Below, in pieces: positions 7,328-17,711 of a stretch of 30,519 nt of DNA; the stretch's first letter is position 1; the number at the start of each line of letters is the position of its first letter. The DNA comes from an uncultured Clostridium sp. Its GTDB lineage: Bacteria; Bacillota; Clostridia; Christensenellales; Borkfalkiaceae. The stretch lies in NCBI GenBank assembly GCA_900555925.1, contig USMU01000012.1:1-30519 (forward strand). The letters are read 5' to 3'. The translations under genes were made by a program, and so were the position numbers. Below the pieces are notes generated by a model. That model worked only from the letters and a program-made list of their open reading frames with translations, had not been told where the DNA came from and searched no databases.

Positions 7328-7368
7328 AAATCGCCCTGCCGCGTTCGTTAGCGGCGGGGCGATTTTTA
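7328..7368. terminator. Bidirectional intrinsic terminator
   Basis: A 15-bp stem with one G-T pair (7328-7342 with 7351-7365) and the 8-nt loop GTTCGTTA is flanked by an A-run before and a T-run after. It can stop the rightward yabP-to-M50 transcript and the leftward araC-type transcript. Confidence 0.88.
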
Positions 7369-7422
7369 TATGGAAAAGTATGGAAATACAAACATTGCAG
7401 AATATGAGTCATATCGGACGCC

Positions 7423-8280
7423 TTACATGCGTTCGGCATGTTGAAATGTTCGTCCCGCATATTGCGACGGTGCGGAACCCGACCATTTTTTGAAACTGGC
7501 GCTGAAATAATTCTGATTGGAAAAACCGAGCGACAACGCGGTTTCTTTTACGCTTGCACCCGCTGAAAGGAGCTCGGCAGCCTTTTGCATGCGCAGGACG
7601 TTATAATACGTCATTGCTCCGCAGCCGGAGTATCGGAATACGGTTTTTTCGAGTGCGGGAATACTCATATTGCATAGTTTTGCGAGGGTAGCCGCATCGA
7701 GCGCGTCAGAAATCCGCTCTTCCATAACGGAAAGGATACGAAAATAATTTTCTGCGCTTCGTCCCTTGTATTCAGAAGCGGCAGCATTGTCGGAGGATAG
7801 GGCGGATAAAAGGAAGAGCTCCAATCGTTTGATGACGGCAGAGGCGTCAGCCTCTGCACCTTCCCGAATTTTTCTGACGTCGGTATTTTCGAGCTGAAAG
7901 GCCTTTTGTGCGGCTCGAAAAACGGATTTTATCTCCGATACGTTATCGGGGGAGAGTGCAAATACTCGCCGGGAGATTTCGGGAAAAGCGTTTGAACGGA
8001 AAGAAAAAATCACGATTTCCGGTTCTGTGCCGCAGTCGGACCAAATTGCGTGAAATTCGCCGGGAAGGTGTATGATCATTTGTCCGGCGGAGAGGATATA
8101 GACGTTTTTTTCGGCGGTAATGCCGACTTTGCCGTCGGTGACGCAGACTACCTCGGTAAAATCGTGGCTTTCTCCTTTGAAAGCGTAATTGTGGGGAAAT
8201 TTTCTTTTTGAAAAAGTGAATAGAGATTCCAGAGCGAGTACATTTTTAACGGGACATTCGCGATAAGCGGGACTTTCCAT
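7423..8280 (-). CDS. AraC/XylS-family transcriptional regulator
   Basis: This 285-residue protein reads leftward from the ATG at 8280. GAGG six bases upstream supports this start over the in-frame TTG at 8292. Residues about 20-110 form a cupin-like sensing domain (the segment ILSAGQMIIHLPGEFHAIWS is typical). The last about 90 residues carry the two AraC helix-turn-helix motifs, including LAKLCNMSIPALEKTVFRY and ETALSLGFSNQNYFSASFKKW followed by PSQYA. It is divergent from the sugar nucleotidyltransferase/kinase pair across 125 bp. It is a good candidate for their regulator, probably responding to a sugar or derivative. That link is inferred. Confidence 0.9.
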   Translation of the reverse strand: MESPAYRECPVKNVLALESLFTFSKRKFPHNYAFKGESHDFTEVVCVTDGKVGITAEKNVYILSAGQMIIHLPGEFHAIWSDCGTEPEIVIFSFRSNAFPEISRRVFALSPDNVSEIKSVFRAAQKAFQLENTDVRKIREGAEADASAVIKRLELFLLSALSSDNAAASEYKGRSAENYFRILSVMEERISDALDAATLAKLCNMSIPALEKTVFRYSGCGAMTYYNVLRMQKAAELLSAGASVKETALSLGFSNQNYFSASFKKWSGSAPSQYAGRTFQHAERM

Positions 8281-8355
8281 AATTTGCCTCAAAAAATTAT
8301 CGGATTTTATAGATATGTGATAAAAAAATGTATAGATTTACAGTATTCGATATAG

Positions 8356-8361
8356 TATAAT
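8356..8361 (+). promoter_or_regulatory. Probable -10 box for the nucleotidyltransferase-kinase pair
   Basis: TATAAT at 8356-8361 lies 44 bases before the ATG at 8406. The upstream TTTACA at 8337-8342 is only 13 bp away, too close for a normal -35. This weak -35 would fit a promoter that needs the divergent AraC protein as activator. Confidence 0.4.
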
Positions 8362-8405
8362 TATAACAGACCGAAAGGGAAAAGTCAATACGAGGTGATA
8401 AATTT

Positions 8406-10302
<1,897 letters not shown>

Positions 10303-10329
10303 AATTAAATAGAATTGAAAAATAAGACC

Positions 10330-10366
10330 AAAAAACAGCGGACAATCTTGTCCGCTGTTTTTTATA
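10330..10366 (+). terminator. Intrinsic terminator after the kinase gene
   Basis: A 15-bp perfect stem (10330-10344 with 10349-10363) and 4-nt loop are flanked by an A-run and a T-run. It lies 27 bases after the kinase stop codon and closes the operon. The symmetrical A and T runs could also let it act leftward. Confidence 0.88.
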
Positions 10367-10469
10367 ACAGAACAAGAACGCCGAGAACCGGAGTTTTGTT
10401 AAAAACGGGCTATGCTGGTCGTCAAAAAAAGGTTTTAACTTCAAGCTGTGTAAAATATACAAAAAGCCC

Positions 10470-10763
10470 CTTTGTGTTATATATGTAAGGCCGCCAATCA
10501 TACATGAGAATAGCACAAAGAGAACATGGAATTGAAAAATCAAAATAATGGCACAAATAGTTTAGTTTACACGATATGGAAGGGGCAATACCTATATTTA
10601 CCTAAAAATATTCTGGAACAATAATCTACGAGGTGTTGTGCGCAGAAATAGGGAAAATATTGGAGGAACTATGCGAAAAAAAGAAATTGGAAGTAGATTT
10701 AAGTACTCCGTCGGTATTTGCGCCTTTAAGTCGAATTCTAAATCCCCCACTAGTGGGGGATTT
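10470..10763 (+). mobile_element. Decayed IS200/IS605-family element (copy 1)
   Basis: The region between the kinase terminator and the ArsR gene holds a degraded IS200-like element. At 10470-10520 a leader stem (CTTTGTG at 10470-10476 with CACAAAG at 10514-10520) matches the translation-blocking leader hairpin of IS200. It is also similar in sequence to the same position in copy 2 near 29,870. A broken transposase reading frame follows. A perfect 24-bp palindrome at 10740-10763 resembles the subterminal hairpin of the family. Exact element ends cannot be set. The bases from 10,367 to 10,469 hold nothing I can identify. Confidence 0.7.
10548..10735 (+). pseudogene. TnpA (IS200-type Y1 transposase) remnant
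   Basis: Fragments of one transposase occur in three frames. TNSLVYTIW at 10553-10579 matches the N-terminus TNSLxHTKW. KYSGTIIYEVLCAEIGKILE and then ELCEKKKLEV at 10606-10695 match the KYRRKxIY...IGKILRELC block. KYSVGICAFKSNS at about 10700-10740 matches the later KYSVSSFMGxxK block. The HUH segment that should lie between the last two is missing, and no catalytic Tyr is present. The gene is therefore dead through frameshifts plus an internal deletion. Assignment is from remembered family consensus. Confidence 0.72.
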
Positions 10764-10766
10764 TAT
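10740..10766 (+). terminator. Perfect 24-bp palindrome (IS end hairpin or terminator)
   Basis: AAATCCCCCACT and its exact complement run from 10740 to 10763, followed by a T-rich tract on the plus strand. It is probably the right-end hairpin of the IS200 remnant and may work as a terminator in either direction, including for the leftward ArsR gene that ends at 10803. Confidence 0.6.
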
Positions 10767-10802
10767 TAAAGTTTTATCGATAAATAATCAAATCAGTTGT
10801 TA

Positions 10803-11756
10803 TTAACTTCGAGATAGTGTCATGAGAATATCTTGATGAAAATTACCAAATTCTTTTCCGAAAATATTGATACCGCCCATATGTTTGGCATCCTCTTTAA
10901 TTCCGATTTTTAATTCGATACATTTTGCTGTATCTAAATGTAGATCATCAAAGCGATGATTTTTATTATCTGTAATATCATCGATATAACACCCCTCGTC
11001 ATCTATTGAAAATTTCTTCAAAAGACCGAATTGAGTGCTGTTAATTTGCCAATAGCTCGGAGTATAAATTCCGCGCTTTCCTCCAAAATCGCCTGGGGAA
11101 CAATAGGTCGCTATTTCTACGTCGTTTATCCATACAGTAATATCGCTGGGCCAATTTTCGCGATAATAAGGTGCTTCTGAACAACATTCAAATGAAAAGG
11201 ATAGCCTACGGCGATTACGATCAAGTATAAACAAATTGGGAAAATTATAGGTGACGAAACCCGATTGGAAGGAAAAGAGCTGGCCTTTAATTCTTTCGGG
11301 CGAAAATAGCATATATGAGGAAGAATTCTCTCTAAAAATAAAGCCGTTTCCGTCAGCCAAATATGCTTTGGAAACTTCGCATCTGGAATAACAGCCAACG
11401 GGAACTTCAACTTTGATTTCGTCTTCTACGGTCTCTTTGACTTTTGTAAAAAATACGGTGGAGAGAATGGTTCCGAGACTGCAAAGTTTCATGTGTCCTT
11501 TCTGTGCAGGTTTATATTCTATTCGGATTAGTTTGGCCTCTTCCAATACATTGACATGAAAAGAGACAGAGGAAACAGGCAGGTCGAGGAGGGAGGCAAT
11601 CTCGACGATACTATAAGGCTTTTCTTGTAAAACACGCAAGATTTTAAGTCGTTCGGGTACGGATAAAGCTCTTCCCAAACGACAAATATCCCTTTCGTCT
11701 GTCGGGTCTGATAACCTATAATTGAGAATATTTTCAGCTTCCATTTGTTTGTCCAT
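10803..11756 (-). CDS. ArsR-type winged-helix regulator with large C-terminal domain
   Basis: This 317-residue protein reads leftward from the ATG at 11756, with AGGTGA five bases upstream. Residues about 28-95 are an ArsR-like winged helix: ALSVPERLKILRVLQEKPYS, then VEIASLLDLPVSSVSFHVNVLEEAKLI with the recognition helix at about 60-72. It lacks the metal-binding CxC motif. Residues 100-317 form a beta-rich domain with many aromatics (YYRENWPSDITVWINDVEIATYCSPGDF, for example), which may bind a sugar or lipid. Proteins of this layout often sit beside sugar transporters. It diverges from the carbohydrate operon at 12075 and is probably its repressor. Confidence 0.82.
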   Translation of the reverse strand: MDKQMEAENILNYRLSDPTDERDICRLGRALSVPERLKILRVLQEKPYSIVEIASLLDLPVSSVSFHVNVLEEAKLIRIEYKPAQKGHMKLCSLGTILSTVFFTKVKETVEDEIKVEVPVGCYSRCEVSKAYLADGNGFIFRENSSSYMLFSPERIKGQLFSFQSGFVTYNFPNLFILDRNRRRLSFSFECCSEAPYYRENWPSDITVWINDVEIATYCSPGDFGGKRGIYTPSYWQINSTQFGLLKKFSIDDEGCYIDDITDNKNHRFDDLHLDTAKCIELKIGIKEDAKHMGGINIFGKEFGNFHQDILMTLSRS

Positions 11757-11968
11757 AATTCACCTAACTTTTTTAAGCCAAATTTCCAAAAATATTATAA
11801 CATAAAATTTTATTTTTTTCAAGTAAATAGAAAAAATGTTAAAATTTTTCTCGACAACTCATTTATGTATAATAAAATTTACATTAAACGTTATTCTCAA
11901 AATAAGTATTTCAATATTATTGTAATAAATGACATTCAAAAAGTAAGAAAACCGAAGCCTTTTTCATA

Positions 11969-11996
11969 TTGACACCTAAAAAATTTATGATATAAT
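11969..11996 (+). promoter_or_regulatory. Consensus sigma-A promoter of the carbohydrate operon
   Basis: TTGACA at 11969-11974 and TATAAT at 11991-11996 are both perfect, with a 16-bp spacer. Transcription should begin near 12003 and leave a 72-nt leader before the first permease. Such a strong promoter next to a divergent ArsR-type gene suggests control by repression. Confidence 0.82.
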
Positions 11997-12029
11997 GAAA
12001 ATAGTTTGGGAAAAGAAGGTAAATAAAAA

Positions 12030-12059
12030 ATGTATATACTCAATATTAAAAAACGATAG
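12030..12059 (+). CDS. Possible leader mini-ORF (9 codons)
   Basis: ATG at 12030 opens the frame MYILNIKKR and stops at 12059. AAGAAGG lies nine bases upstream, a good ribosome binding site. It sits within the predicted leader of the sugar operon, 15 bases before the first permease start. It may affect translation of the permease or be chance. Confidence 0.3.
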   Translation: MYILNIKKR

Positions 12060-12074
12060 TTTAAGGAGAGCCAA

Positions 12075-13043
12075 ATGAAGAGTAAATTTTTTCAAAATTA
12101 TATGAAACAATTTGACGATATGCCGAAGGCATTTAGAAAGAGTAAATATATCTTTGTATATTTAATGGTTTCTTTGGCGATTGTCAATTTTATCGTCTTT
12201 TATGTGGCGGTCAATCTCAATTCAATTTTACTCGCCTTTCAAGAATTTATCGGATATGATGAAAACTACGTCGAACAGTATGTTTGGTCGTTGGGAAATT
12301 TCAAGAGCATGTTCAAAGAATTTGCGCTTCCGAATTCTACCGTAGGAATAGCGGTGAGGAATACTCTGAAATATTTTGCGACGAATATTTTTTTAATGAT
12401 TCCGGTTTCTTATTTTGTCTCTTACCTGTTATTTAAGCAAATTCGTGGTTACGGAGTATTCAGAGTCGTATTTTTTCTCCCTTCCATTATATCTGCTGTC
12501 GTTTACGTTACGGTTTTCAAAAACCTAATTTCGACATTCGGGCCCTTATATATGCTTTTGGATAAAGTTTTCGGATATCAGATGCCTCCGCTTTTAGGGG
12601 ATTCGAGGACTGCTACCCCGACGATTATTATCTATACAATATGGACGGGGCTCGGAATCAATATGATTTTATATCAGGGAGCTATGAAAAGGATTCCGAC
12701 GGAGGTCCTCGAAGCATGTCAAATCGACGGCGGGAACAAATTTCATGAACTATTTTATATTATTACGCCCATGGTTTGGCCGACCGTTTCCATGACAATC
12801 ATTTTAGCCTTTACAGGTCTGTTTAATAGCAGTGGCCCGATTTTACTGTTCAGCGAAGCGGGAACGGTGGCCGGGGGAAACGACACCACTACGATTGCCT
12901 TTTTTATCTTTCAAAAGACGCAAACGGGAGCTGCCTTGGAGTATCCTGCGGCAATCGGAATTTTCTTTACGGCAGTAAGTATTCCTATCGTTATCGCCGT
13001 CAGAGCTATTTTCAAACGTCTTGACCCGGAGGTAGAATATTGA
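12075..13043 (+). CDS. CUT1 sugar ABC transporter permease (UgpA/LplB type), pair 1
   Basis: This 322-residue inner-membrane protein has about six membrane segments (first at about 25-50). The cytoplasmic EAA loop is at about 210-236, VLEACQIDGGNKFHELFYII then TPMVWP, with the conserved A-x-x-D-G core that docks on the ATPase. The family imports oligosaccharides or glycerophosphodiesters with a solute-binding lipoprotein and a shared MsmX/UgpC-type ATPase, which is not in this window. AAGGAGAG upstream supports the ATG. It is the first gene of the operon and overlaps the next permease by one base. Confidence 0.92.
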   Translation: MKSKFFQNYMKQFDDMPKAFRKSKYIFVYLMVSLAIVNFIVFYVAVNLNSILLAFQEFIGYDENYVEQYVWSLGNFKSMFKEFALPNSTVGIAVRNTLKYFATNIFLMIPVSYFVSYLLFKQIRGYGVFRVVFFLPSIISAVVYVTVFKNLISTFGPLYMLLDKVFGYQMPPLLGDSRTATPTIIIYTIWTGLGINMILYQGAMKRIPTEVLEACQIDGGNKFHELFYIITPMVWPTVSMTIILAFTGLFNSSGPILLFSEAGTVAGGNDTTTIAFFIFQKTQTGAALEYPAAIGIFFTAVSIPIVIAVRAIFKRLDPEVEY

Positions 13044-13897
13044 TGTCTAAAAAGAAGCATATCGGTAAAAATGCACTTTCGGTCATAATTTTCGTTTTTT
13101 TTCTCATATATGCCATTAGCCTATTGTACCCTTTGGTTTGGGCCTTTTTATCCTCCTTAAAAACTTCGACGGAATATATGCTGACCAGCAAGGTGGCTTT
13201 GCCCGAAACGTGGGAATTTGGAAATTATATAAAGGCGTTTAAGGCGTTGGATATAGAAGGGAACAACATGTTTGACATGCTTTTTAATTCTATATGGTAT
13301 ACGGTAGGCGGCGTATTTTTGGGGATGGCCGTGTCTACTATGGTAGCATATGTCGTTGCAAAATATAAATTCCCCGGGGGACAAACGATTTATTGGATTG
13401 CCCTCGTCACCATGATGATTCCGATCGTAGGGGCTATGCCTGCACAGTTCAAAGTCTATACGGCGCTCGGAATTATCGAATCTCCGTTGCTTTTGCTCGC
13501 ATTTGCGGGGGGATTCGGATTCAACTTTATGGTTTTGTATTCCTTTTTCAAATCTTTGCCTTCGAGCTATATCGAAGCGGGGTTTATCGACGGGGCTGGA
13601 CATTTCACCTGTTTTCTGAAAATTATGCTTCCGCAGGCGATTCCCGTGGTTTCAGCACTTGCAATTGTCTCTTCTATTAATTTCTGGAACGATTATACTA
13701 CTCCGTTGTTGTTTTTGAAAAATTTCCCCACTCTTTCGTCCGGACTGTATATGTATCAAATCATCAATACACGGAATTTGGATATGCCCGTTTTATTCGC
13801 GGGAATATTGATGAGTATGATACCCATTGTCGTTCTATTTGCCATTTTTCAAAATTCTATTATGGATATTTCGCTTTCGGGCGGATTAAAAGGATAA
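13043..13897 (+). CDS. CUT1 sugar ABC transporter permease (UgpE/LplC type), pair 1
   Basis: This 284-residue partner permease has six predicted membrane helices. The EAA loop is at about 176-200 (YIEAGFIDGAGHFTCFLKIM, LPQAIP). The ATG at 13043 uses the A of the preceding TGA stop. GGAGG at 13028-13032 is ten bases upstream, a better choice than the overlapping TTG at 13040. The C-terminus SIMDISLSGGLKG is typical of this half of the transporter. It heterodimerises with the preceding gene product. Confidence 0.92.
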   Translation: MSKKKHIGKNALSVIIFVFFLIYAISLLYPLVWAFLSSLKTSTEYMLTSKVALPETWEFGNYIKAFKALDIEGNNMFDMLFNSIWYTVGGVFLGMAVSTMVAYVVAKYKFPGGQTIYWIALVTMMIPIVGAMPAQFKVYTALGIIESPLLLLAFAGGFGFNFMVLYSFFKSLPSSYIEAGFIDGAGHFTCFLKIMLPQAIPVVSALAIVSSINFWNDYTTPLLFLKNFPTLSSGLYMYQIINTRNLDMPVLFAGILMSMIPIVVLFAIFQNSIMDISLSGGLKG

Positions 13898-13917
13898 AAA
13901 ATAAAAGGAGATTCTTG

Positions 13918-15240
13918 ATGAGGAGAAAATTAATCTGTATGTTGCTCACTGGTACGATTGCATTTAGCGCTTTGGGCGCCGCGGGCTGCGGCGACTCCGG
14001 TAGTAAGCCTTTCCCCGTTTATACAGACGACAAAGAAATGCTGATAGGCGGGTGGGACGCACCGCTTCCTACCTTGGAGGATTATCAATTAGCCAAGGAT
14101 ATGGGGCTGACATTTATGTTCTTGGACGATTTGTTTGTCAAGCGGGGAACTCAGGGTTATGCCGACGTACTCGGGTATTGCGAACAGGTGGGATTAAAAA
14201 CGATTCTCACTTTGGGAAATGCCGCTACGATGGAATATGCGGCTGAATCTTGGGCAGCAGACAAGACGGATTATTCTAAATTCCCCGCCGTTACGGCAAT
14301 CAATTATTGGGATGAACCCTATTTTTCCAATATTGAAAGGATAGCTGAGCTCGCGGAAGAGCATGTCGAAAAATATGGCTCCAAAATAGATGTTTTTGCA
14401 AATCTCTATCCCAATTCCGCGACGAGCACTTTCGAGGGACATACCTATAATGAATATGTCGCGGAATACGTGGATAAAGTTCTTACAAAGGTGGAGGACG
14501 GGCATCGATACCTGTCAGCAGATATTTATCCGTTGGATAAGGGAAAGGACGGCGGAAGTGCGCTTCGGTCGAATTGGCTCAACTGTATAGAGACCGTTGC
14601 AACGCAGGCGAAAAGAGTCAACGCAATTCCACATTTCTTTCTTCAAGCCACGGAACACTATACTTATCGAGCTGTGAATGAAGAGGATCTCCGTTGGCAG
14701 TTTTATGTTTATATGGCTTTCGGAGTTAAGGCATTTACATACTTTACATATAGGACGTCGATACTCGAAGATTTCTCTAATTCCTGCGTGGACGCGGAGG
14801 AATCGGGAAAAACCTATCCCGTCTACGATTATGCAAAAACGGTCAATCGCGAAATGTTGAATTTTGACCACGTTTATCTCAACTTCGATTGGAACGGCAC
14901 AATGCCTATTCTTGGTACGCAAAGCGAACAAGATTACAATATGAATTTCGACGGCCTCAATAATCCTCTTTCTTCGATAGATGCGTTGAAAGGAGCACAA
15001 GCGACTCAGGACGCGCTTATCGGACAATTTAAGGATAAGGCCGGCTATGACGGACTCGTTGTTGTGAATTTCACGGATCCGGCATACGGACTCAAAAATA
15101 CCGTAAGCCTTGAATTTAAGGACGCTTCTAAGGTAAGAGTATACAAAAAAGGCATAGCTTATGATTATCAGGTCCTCGACAATCGGTTTGAGCTTGAACT
15201 CGGAGTGGGCGAAGGCGTGTTTATGATTCCCGTCGCTTAA
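13918..15240 (+). CDS. Lipoprotein with probable TIM-barrel, glycoside-hydrolase-like fold
   Basis: This 440-residue protein starts at ATG 13918, with AAAAGGAG seven bases upstream; the TTG at 13915 is less likely. It has a lipoprotein signal with lipobox LGAAGC (Cys24). The body alternates strands and helices as in a (beta/alpha)8 barrel: MLIGGWDAP near 41-49, LTFMFLDD, LKTILTLGNA near 93-102, AINYWDEPYF near 128-137, and LSADIYP later. Glu133 in WDEP is a candidate acid, and a C-terminal beta domain follows. I cannot assign a glycoside hydrolase family. It could be a surface enzyme or a glycan-binding barrel feeding the adjacent importers. Confidence 0.68.
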   Translation: MRRKLICMLLTGTIAFSALGAAGCGDSGSKPFPVYTDDKEMLIGGWDAPLPTLEDYQLAKDMGLTFMFLDDLFVKRGTQGYADVLGYCEQVGLKTILTLGNAATMEYAAESWAADKTDYSKFPAVTAINYWDEPYFSNIERIAELAEEHVEKYGSKIDVFANLYPNSATSTFEGHTYNEYVAEYVDKVLTKVEDGHRYLSADIYPLDKGKDGGSALRSNWLNCIETVATQAKRVNAIPHFFLQATEHYTYRAVNEEDLRWQFYVYMAFGVKAFTYFTYRTSILEDFSNSCVDAEESGKTYPVYDYAKTVNREMLNFDHVYLNFDWNGTMPILGTQSEQDYNMNFDGLNNPLSSIDALKGAQATQDALIGQFKDKAGYDGLVVVNFTDPAYGLKNTVSLEFKDASKVRVYKKGIAYDYQVLDNRFELELGVGEGVFMIPVA

Positions 15241-15275
15241 AGCCACGTAGATAAAAAAACAAATAAGGAGATCGT

Positions 15276-16753
15276 ATGAAACAAACGGGTATATTAAAAA
15301 AATTAGGTTGCTTTTTGCTTTGTTTTGCGTGCACCGCTTCCGCCGCTTCCTGTGGAGTGGGAAATAGAAACAGCGGAGGAAACAACAGTGCAGGCGGTAA
15401 GCCTTCCGGTTCTATCAGTGTCATTTGTTACGAAGCAGGCTTCGGAACAAAGTGGCTGGACGAAATGGCCGAGGAATTTTCTTCTGCTCTCGGCGTGACG
15501 GTAAAAGTGAAGAAAAGTTACGTCAATGGAGAACTTATTTCTCTTCTAAACGACAATTCGCAGAACGACGACGTGGTTACGATGTGGATATGTTTGAGGA
15601 GGAAAATTTCTATTTTGCGGCGGAAGGCTACGGTGATTCGGACGGCTTTGTGCGCGGTCCCGACGATCCTCGTTCCCCCGGTCCGGACGGCGATCCCGAC
15701 ACGGCATACGACAACGGATTGCCCGCGACGTTTGACGATTTTTTCAAGTTGTGCGACAAAATGGTACGCAGCGGAATTACTCCGTTTATCTGGTCGGGAA
15801 GCGTTCACGAATACCTGCTTTCTTTCCTTGAAAACATGCAGGTGAATTTGGACGGAGCGGCGCAGTCAAAAATTTTCCGCGATTTTGAAGGGCATGCGGA
15901 TAAATTGGTAAAGAGCATTAACGCGGACGGGAGCTTGGAACTGTACGAAGAAGATTTGGTGCCTGAAACCGTGTATAAACTGTTGACGAGTTCTGCGGGA
16001 AGATATTACGCACTTAACTTTTTACACGATATTATTGCAAATAAAAACTATTATGACGAATCGCGCTGTTTTTCGACTGCCTATGACCATTTGAGCGCAC
16101 AGAGAACCTTTCTGCTCAGTAAATTTGAAGGCTCGATAAAGGATACGGCGATGATTATCGACGGAAGCTGGTGGGAGAACGAAGCAAATCCTACGTTCGA
16201 GGAAATGGAGGAGATGTACGGGGCTCCTGCGGCGAAGGAAAACAGAAGATTTGCGATGATGCCGCTGCCGAAAGCGACGGAGGAGCAGGTGGGGGAACCC
16301 TATACCATACAGGAGCAGAGCGCAGCGTGTTTTGTAAATGCGAATATAGCCGAATTTAAGATACCGCTTGCGTTGGAATTTCTTCAATTCTGCCATACGC
16401 AGGAATCCTTGGTAGAGTTTTCTCAGATAACGAATTCCATGAAACCGTATACGTACACGATGACGGACGAAGAAAAGTCAAAGATGTCCAACTATGGACA
16501 ATCTCTGTACGATATTGCCCAACATGCCGTATTCGTTCCCGACTTCTCCACTTCTCCCAATTATAAGCGCACGGGGATTTCCATGGGCAAATATTGGACG
16601 GCGCAGTTTGTAGACGGTTCGACGCAGGGGTATCCGTCGAGGGCGTTTTACGGCAATTCCAAGCTGTCGGCAAAGGAATATTTTGAGGGATTTACGAAAT
16701 ATTACACGCAGGAACGTTGGACTTCTTCGGCGGGCCCTTTCGATAAGCAATGA
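15276..16753 (+). pseudogene. Sugar ABC transporter solute-binding lipoprotein, internally deleted and frameshifted
   Basis: The N-terminal frame (from ATG 15276) gives a lipoprotein signal (lipobox SAASC, Cys26) and the first strand SGSISVICYEAGFGTKWLDE, up to LLNDNSQNDD at about 15570. The rest lies in the +2-shifted frame, resuming at 15575 with GYDVDMFEEENFYFAAEGYG and continuing to the stop at 16753 with NGLPATFDDFFKLCDKM, TPFIWSG and IIDGSWWENE. These are standard CUT1 solute-binding protein blocks. In intact relatives about 60-80 residues, including the ligand-contact region before YDVDLFEE, lie between the two parts. This is thus a deletion with a frame change, not a single slipped base. 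It could be real decay or an assembly error. Confidence 0.85.
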
Positions 16754-16765
16754 CGGGGGAGGCGT

Positions 16766-17695
16766 ATGACAATAACAATCAAGGAAAGAAAAAATAAAAA
16801 ATTGCGCAGTGAAAAGGTGCAGGATATGGTGTGCTATCTTACGCTGATAGCTTGGCCCGTTTTGCAATTTGTAATTTTTTACTTCGCAATGAATATAAAT
16901 TCTTTCGCTTTGGCATTCGAGCGTTACGATATGACGCAGGGCTACGTATGGAACGGTTTGAAGACGATCGATTTAATGTTCGGGAAATTAATCAGTGAGC
17001 CGATGTTTGTCGATATGTTCGTAAATTCCTTTTTTATATGGGGCTTTTCGCTGACGGTGGGGCTGTTCCTCGGACTGATAGTCGCGTATTACATATACAA
17101 AAAGTGCGCCGGTTCGGGCTTTTTCAAGGTTATGCTTTTTGCTCCGTGCGTAATTTCCGGTACGGTCATGATTGCCATTTTCAAGCAGATTGCCGATGTA
17201 GGCTTTCCCGCCCTTGCGGAAGTGATTACGGGAAAATACGTAGTCGGGCTTTTGACCAATCCCGATTCGGCGTTTCTGACGATTCTGATCTATAATATTT
17301 GGTTCGGATTGGGCGGAAACATGCTGTTATATTTGGGCTCGATGGAGCAAATCAATGAATCGGTAATTGAATCCGCAAAATTGGAGGGCGTGGGCTTCAT
17401 GCGTGAATTTTTCTGTATTACCTTGCCTTCCATATATCCGACGTTCGTCACGTTCGTAACGGTCGGCGTAGCAGGATTTTTCTCGAATAACATGAGCCTG
17501 TATCTGTTCTATGGCTTAGAAGCGGACAGCTCTTTGATGAACGTCGGCTATTATCTGTTCGTTTCCGTGTTGAATGCAGGCTATGACAATTACACGCAAT
17601 TATCGGCTATGGGCTTGTTTTTCACCGCTATCGTCATCCCCTTGACATTTTTGGTGCGTTGGCTCATGACAAAATTCGGGCCTTCGACGGAATGA
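16766..17695 (+). CDS. CUT1 sugar ABC transporter permease (UgpA type), pair 2
   Basis: This 309-residue inner-membrane permease has about six helices. Its EAA loop is at about 200-225: VIESAKLEGVGFMREFFCIT then LPSIYP. It reads L-E-G where D-G is usual. GGGGGAGG upstream fixes the ATG, 12 bases after the solute-binding gene stop. It resembles the permease at 12075 in length and order but is clearly diverged (for example WFGLGGNMLLYLGSMEQI against WTGLGINMILYQGAMKRI). The operon therefore holds two transporters from one ancestral type, not a recent duplication. Confidence 0.92.
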   Translation: MTITIKERKNKKLRSEKVQDMVCYLTLIAWPVLQFVIFYFAMNINSFALAFERYDMTQGYVWNGLKTIDLMFGKLISEPMFVDMFVNSFFIWGFSLTVGLFLGLIVAYYIYKKCAGSGFFKVMLFAPCVISGTVMIAIFKQIADVGFPALAEVITGKYVVGLLTNPDSAFLTILIYNIWFGLGGNMLLYLGSMEQINESVIESAKLEGVGFMREFFCITLPSIYPTFVTFVTVGVAGFFSNNMSLYLFYGLEADSSLMNVGYYLFVSVLNAGYDNYTQLSAMGLFFTAIVIPLTFLVRWLMTKFGPSTE

Positions 17696-17711
17696 GAAAG
17701 GAGGACGGACG

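Larger units (their letters stand above)
11757..12074. other. Intergenic control region between the ArsR gene and the sugar operon
   Basis: This 318-bp AT-rich spacer contains the ArsR gene's ribosome binding site at its left edge, one perfect rightward sigma-A promoter, and a 9-codon leader ORF. An open frame of 75 codons on the plus strand (11745-11972) has AT-driven composition and no plausible ribosome binding site, so I do not call it a gene. I saw no convincing operator palindrome. Confidence 0.5.

Noticed and set aside
11745..11972. 75-codon ORF upstream of the sugar operon
   Set aside because: It begins inside the ArsR gene start region, has no ribosome binding site, and is made mostly of AT-driven codons (F, N, K, I, Y).
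14515..15246. 243-codon minus-strand frame opposite the TIM-barrel lipoprotein gene
   Set aside because: It is antisense to a gene with a clear signal peptide and fold pattern, with no ribosome binding site or family signal.
15560..15590. Programmed frameshift in the solute-binding protein gene
   Set aside because: The frames do not simply join; a block of about 60-80 family residues is missing at the same point, and no convincing slippery sequence is seen.
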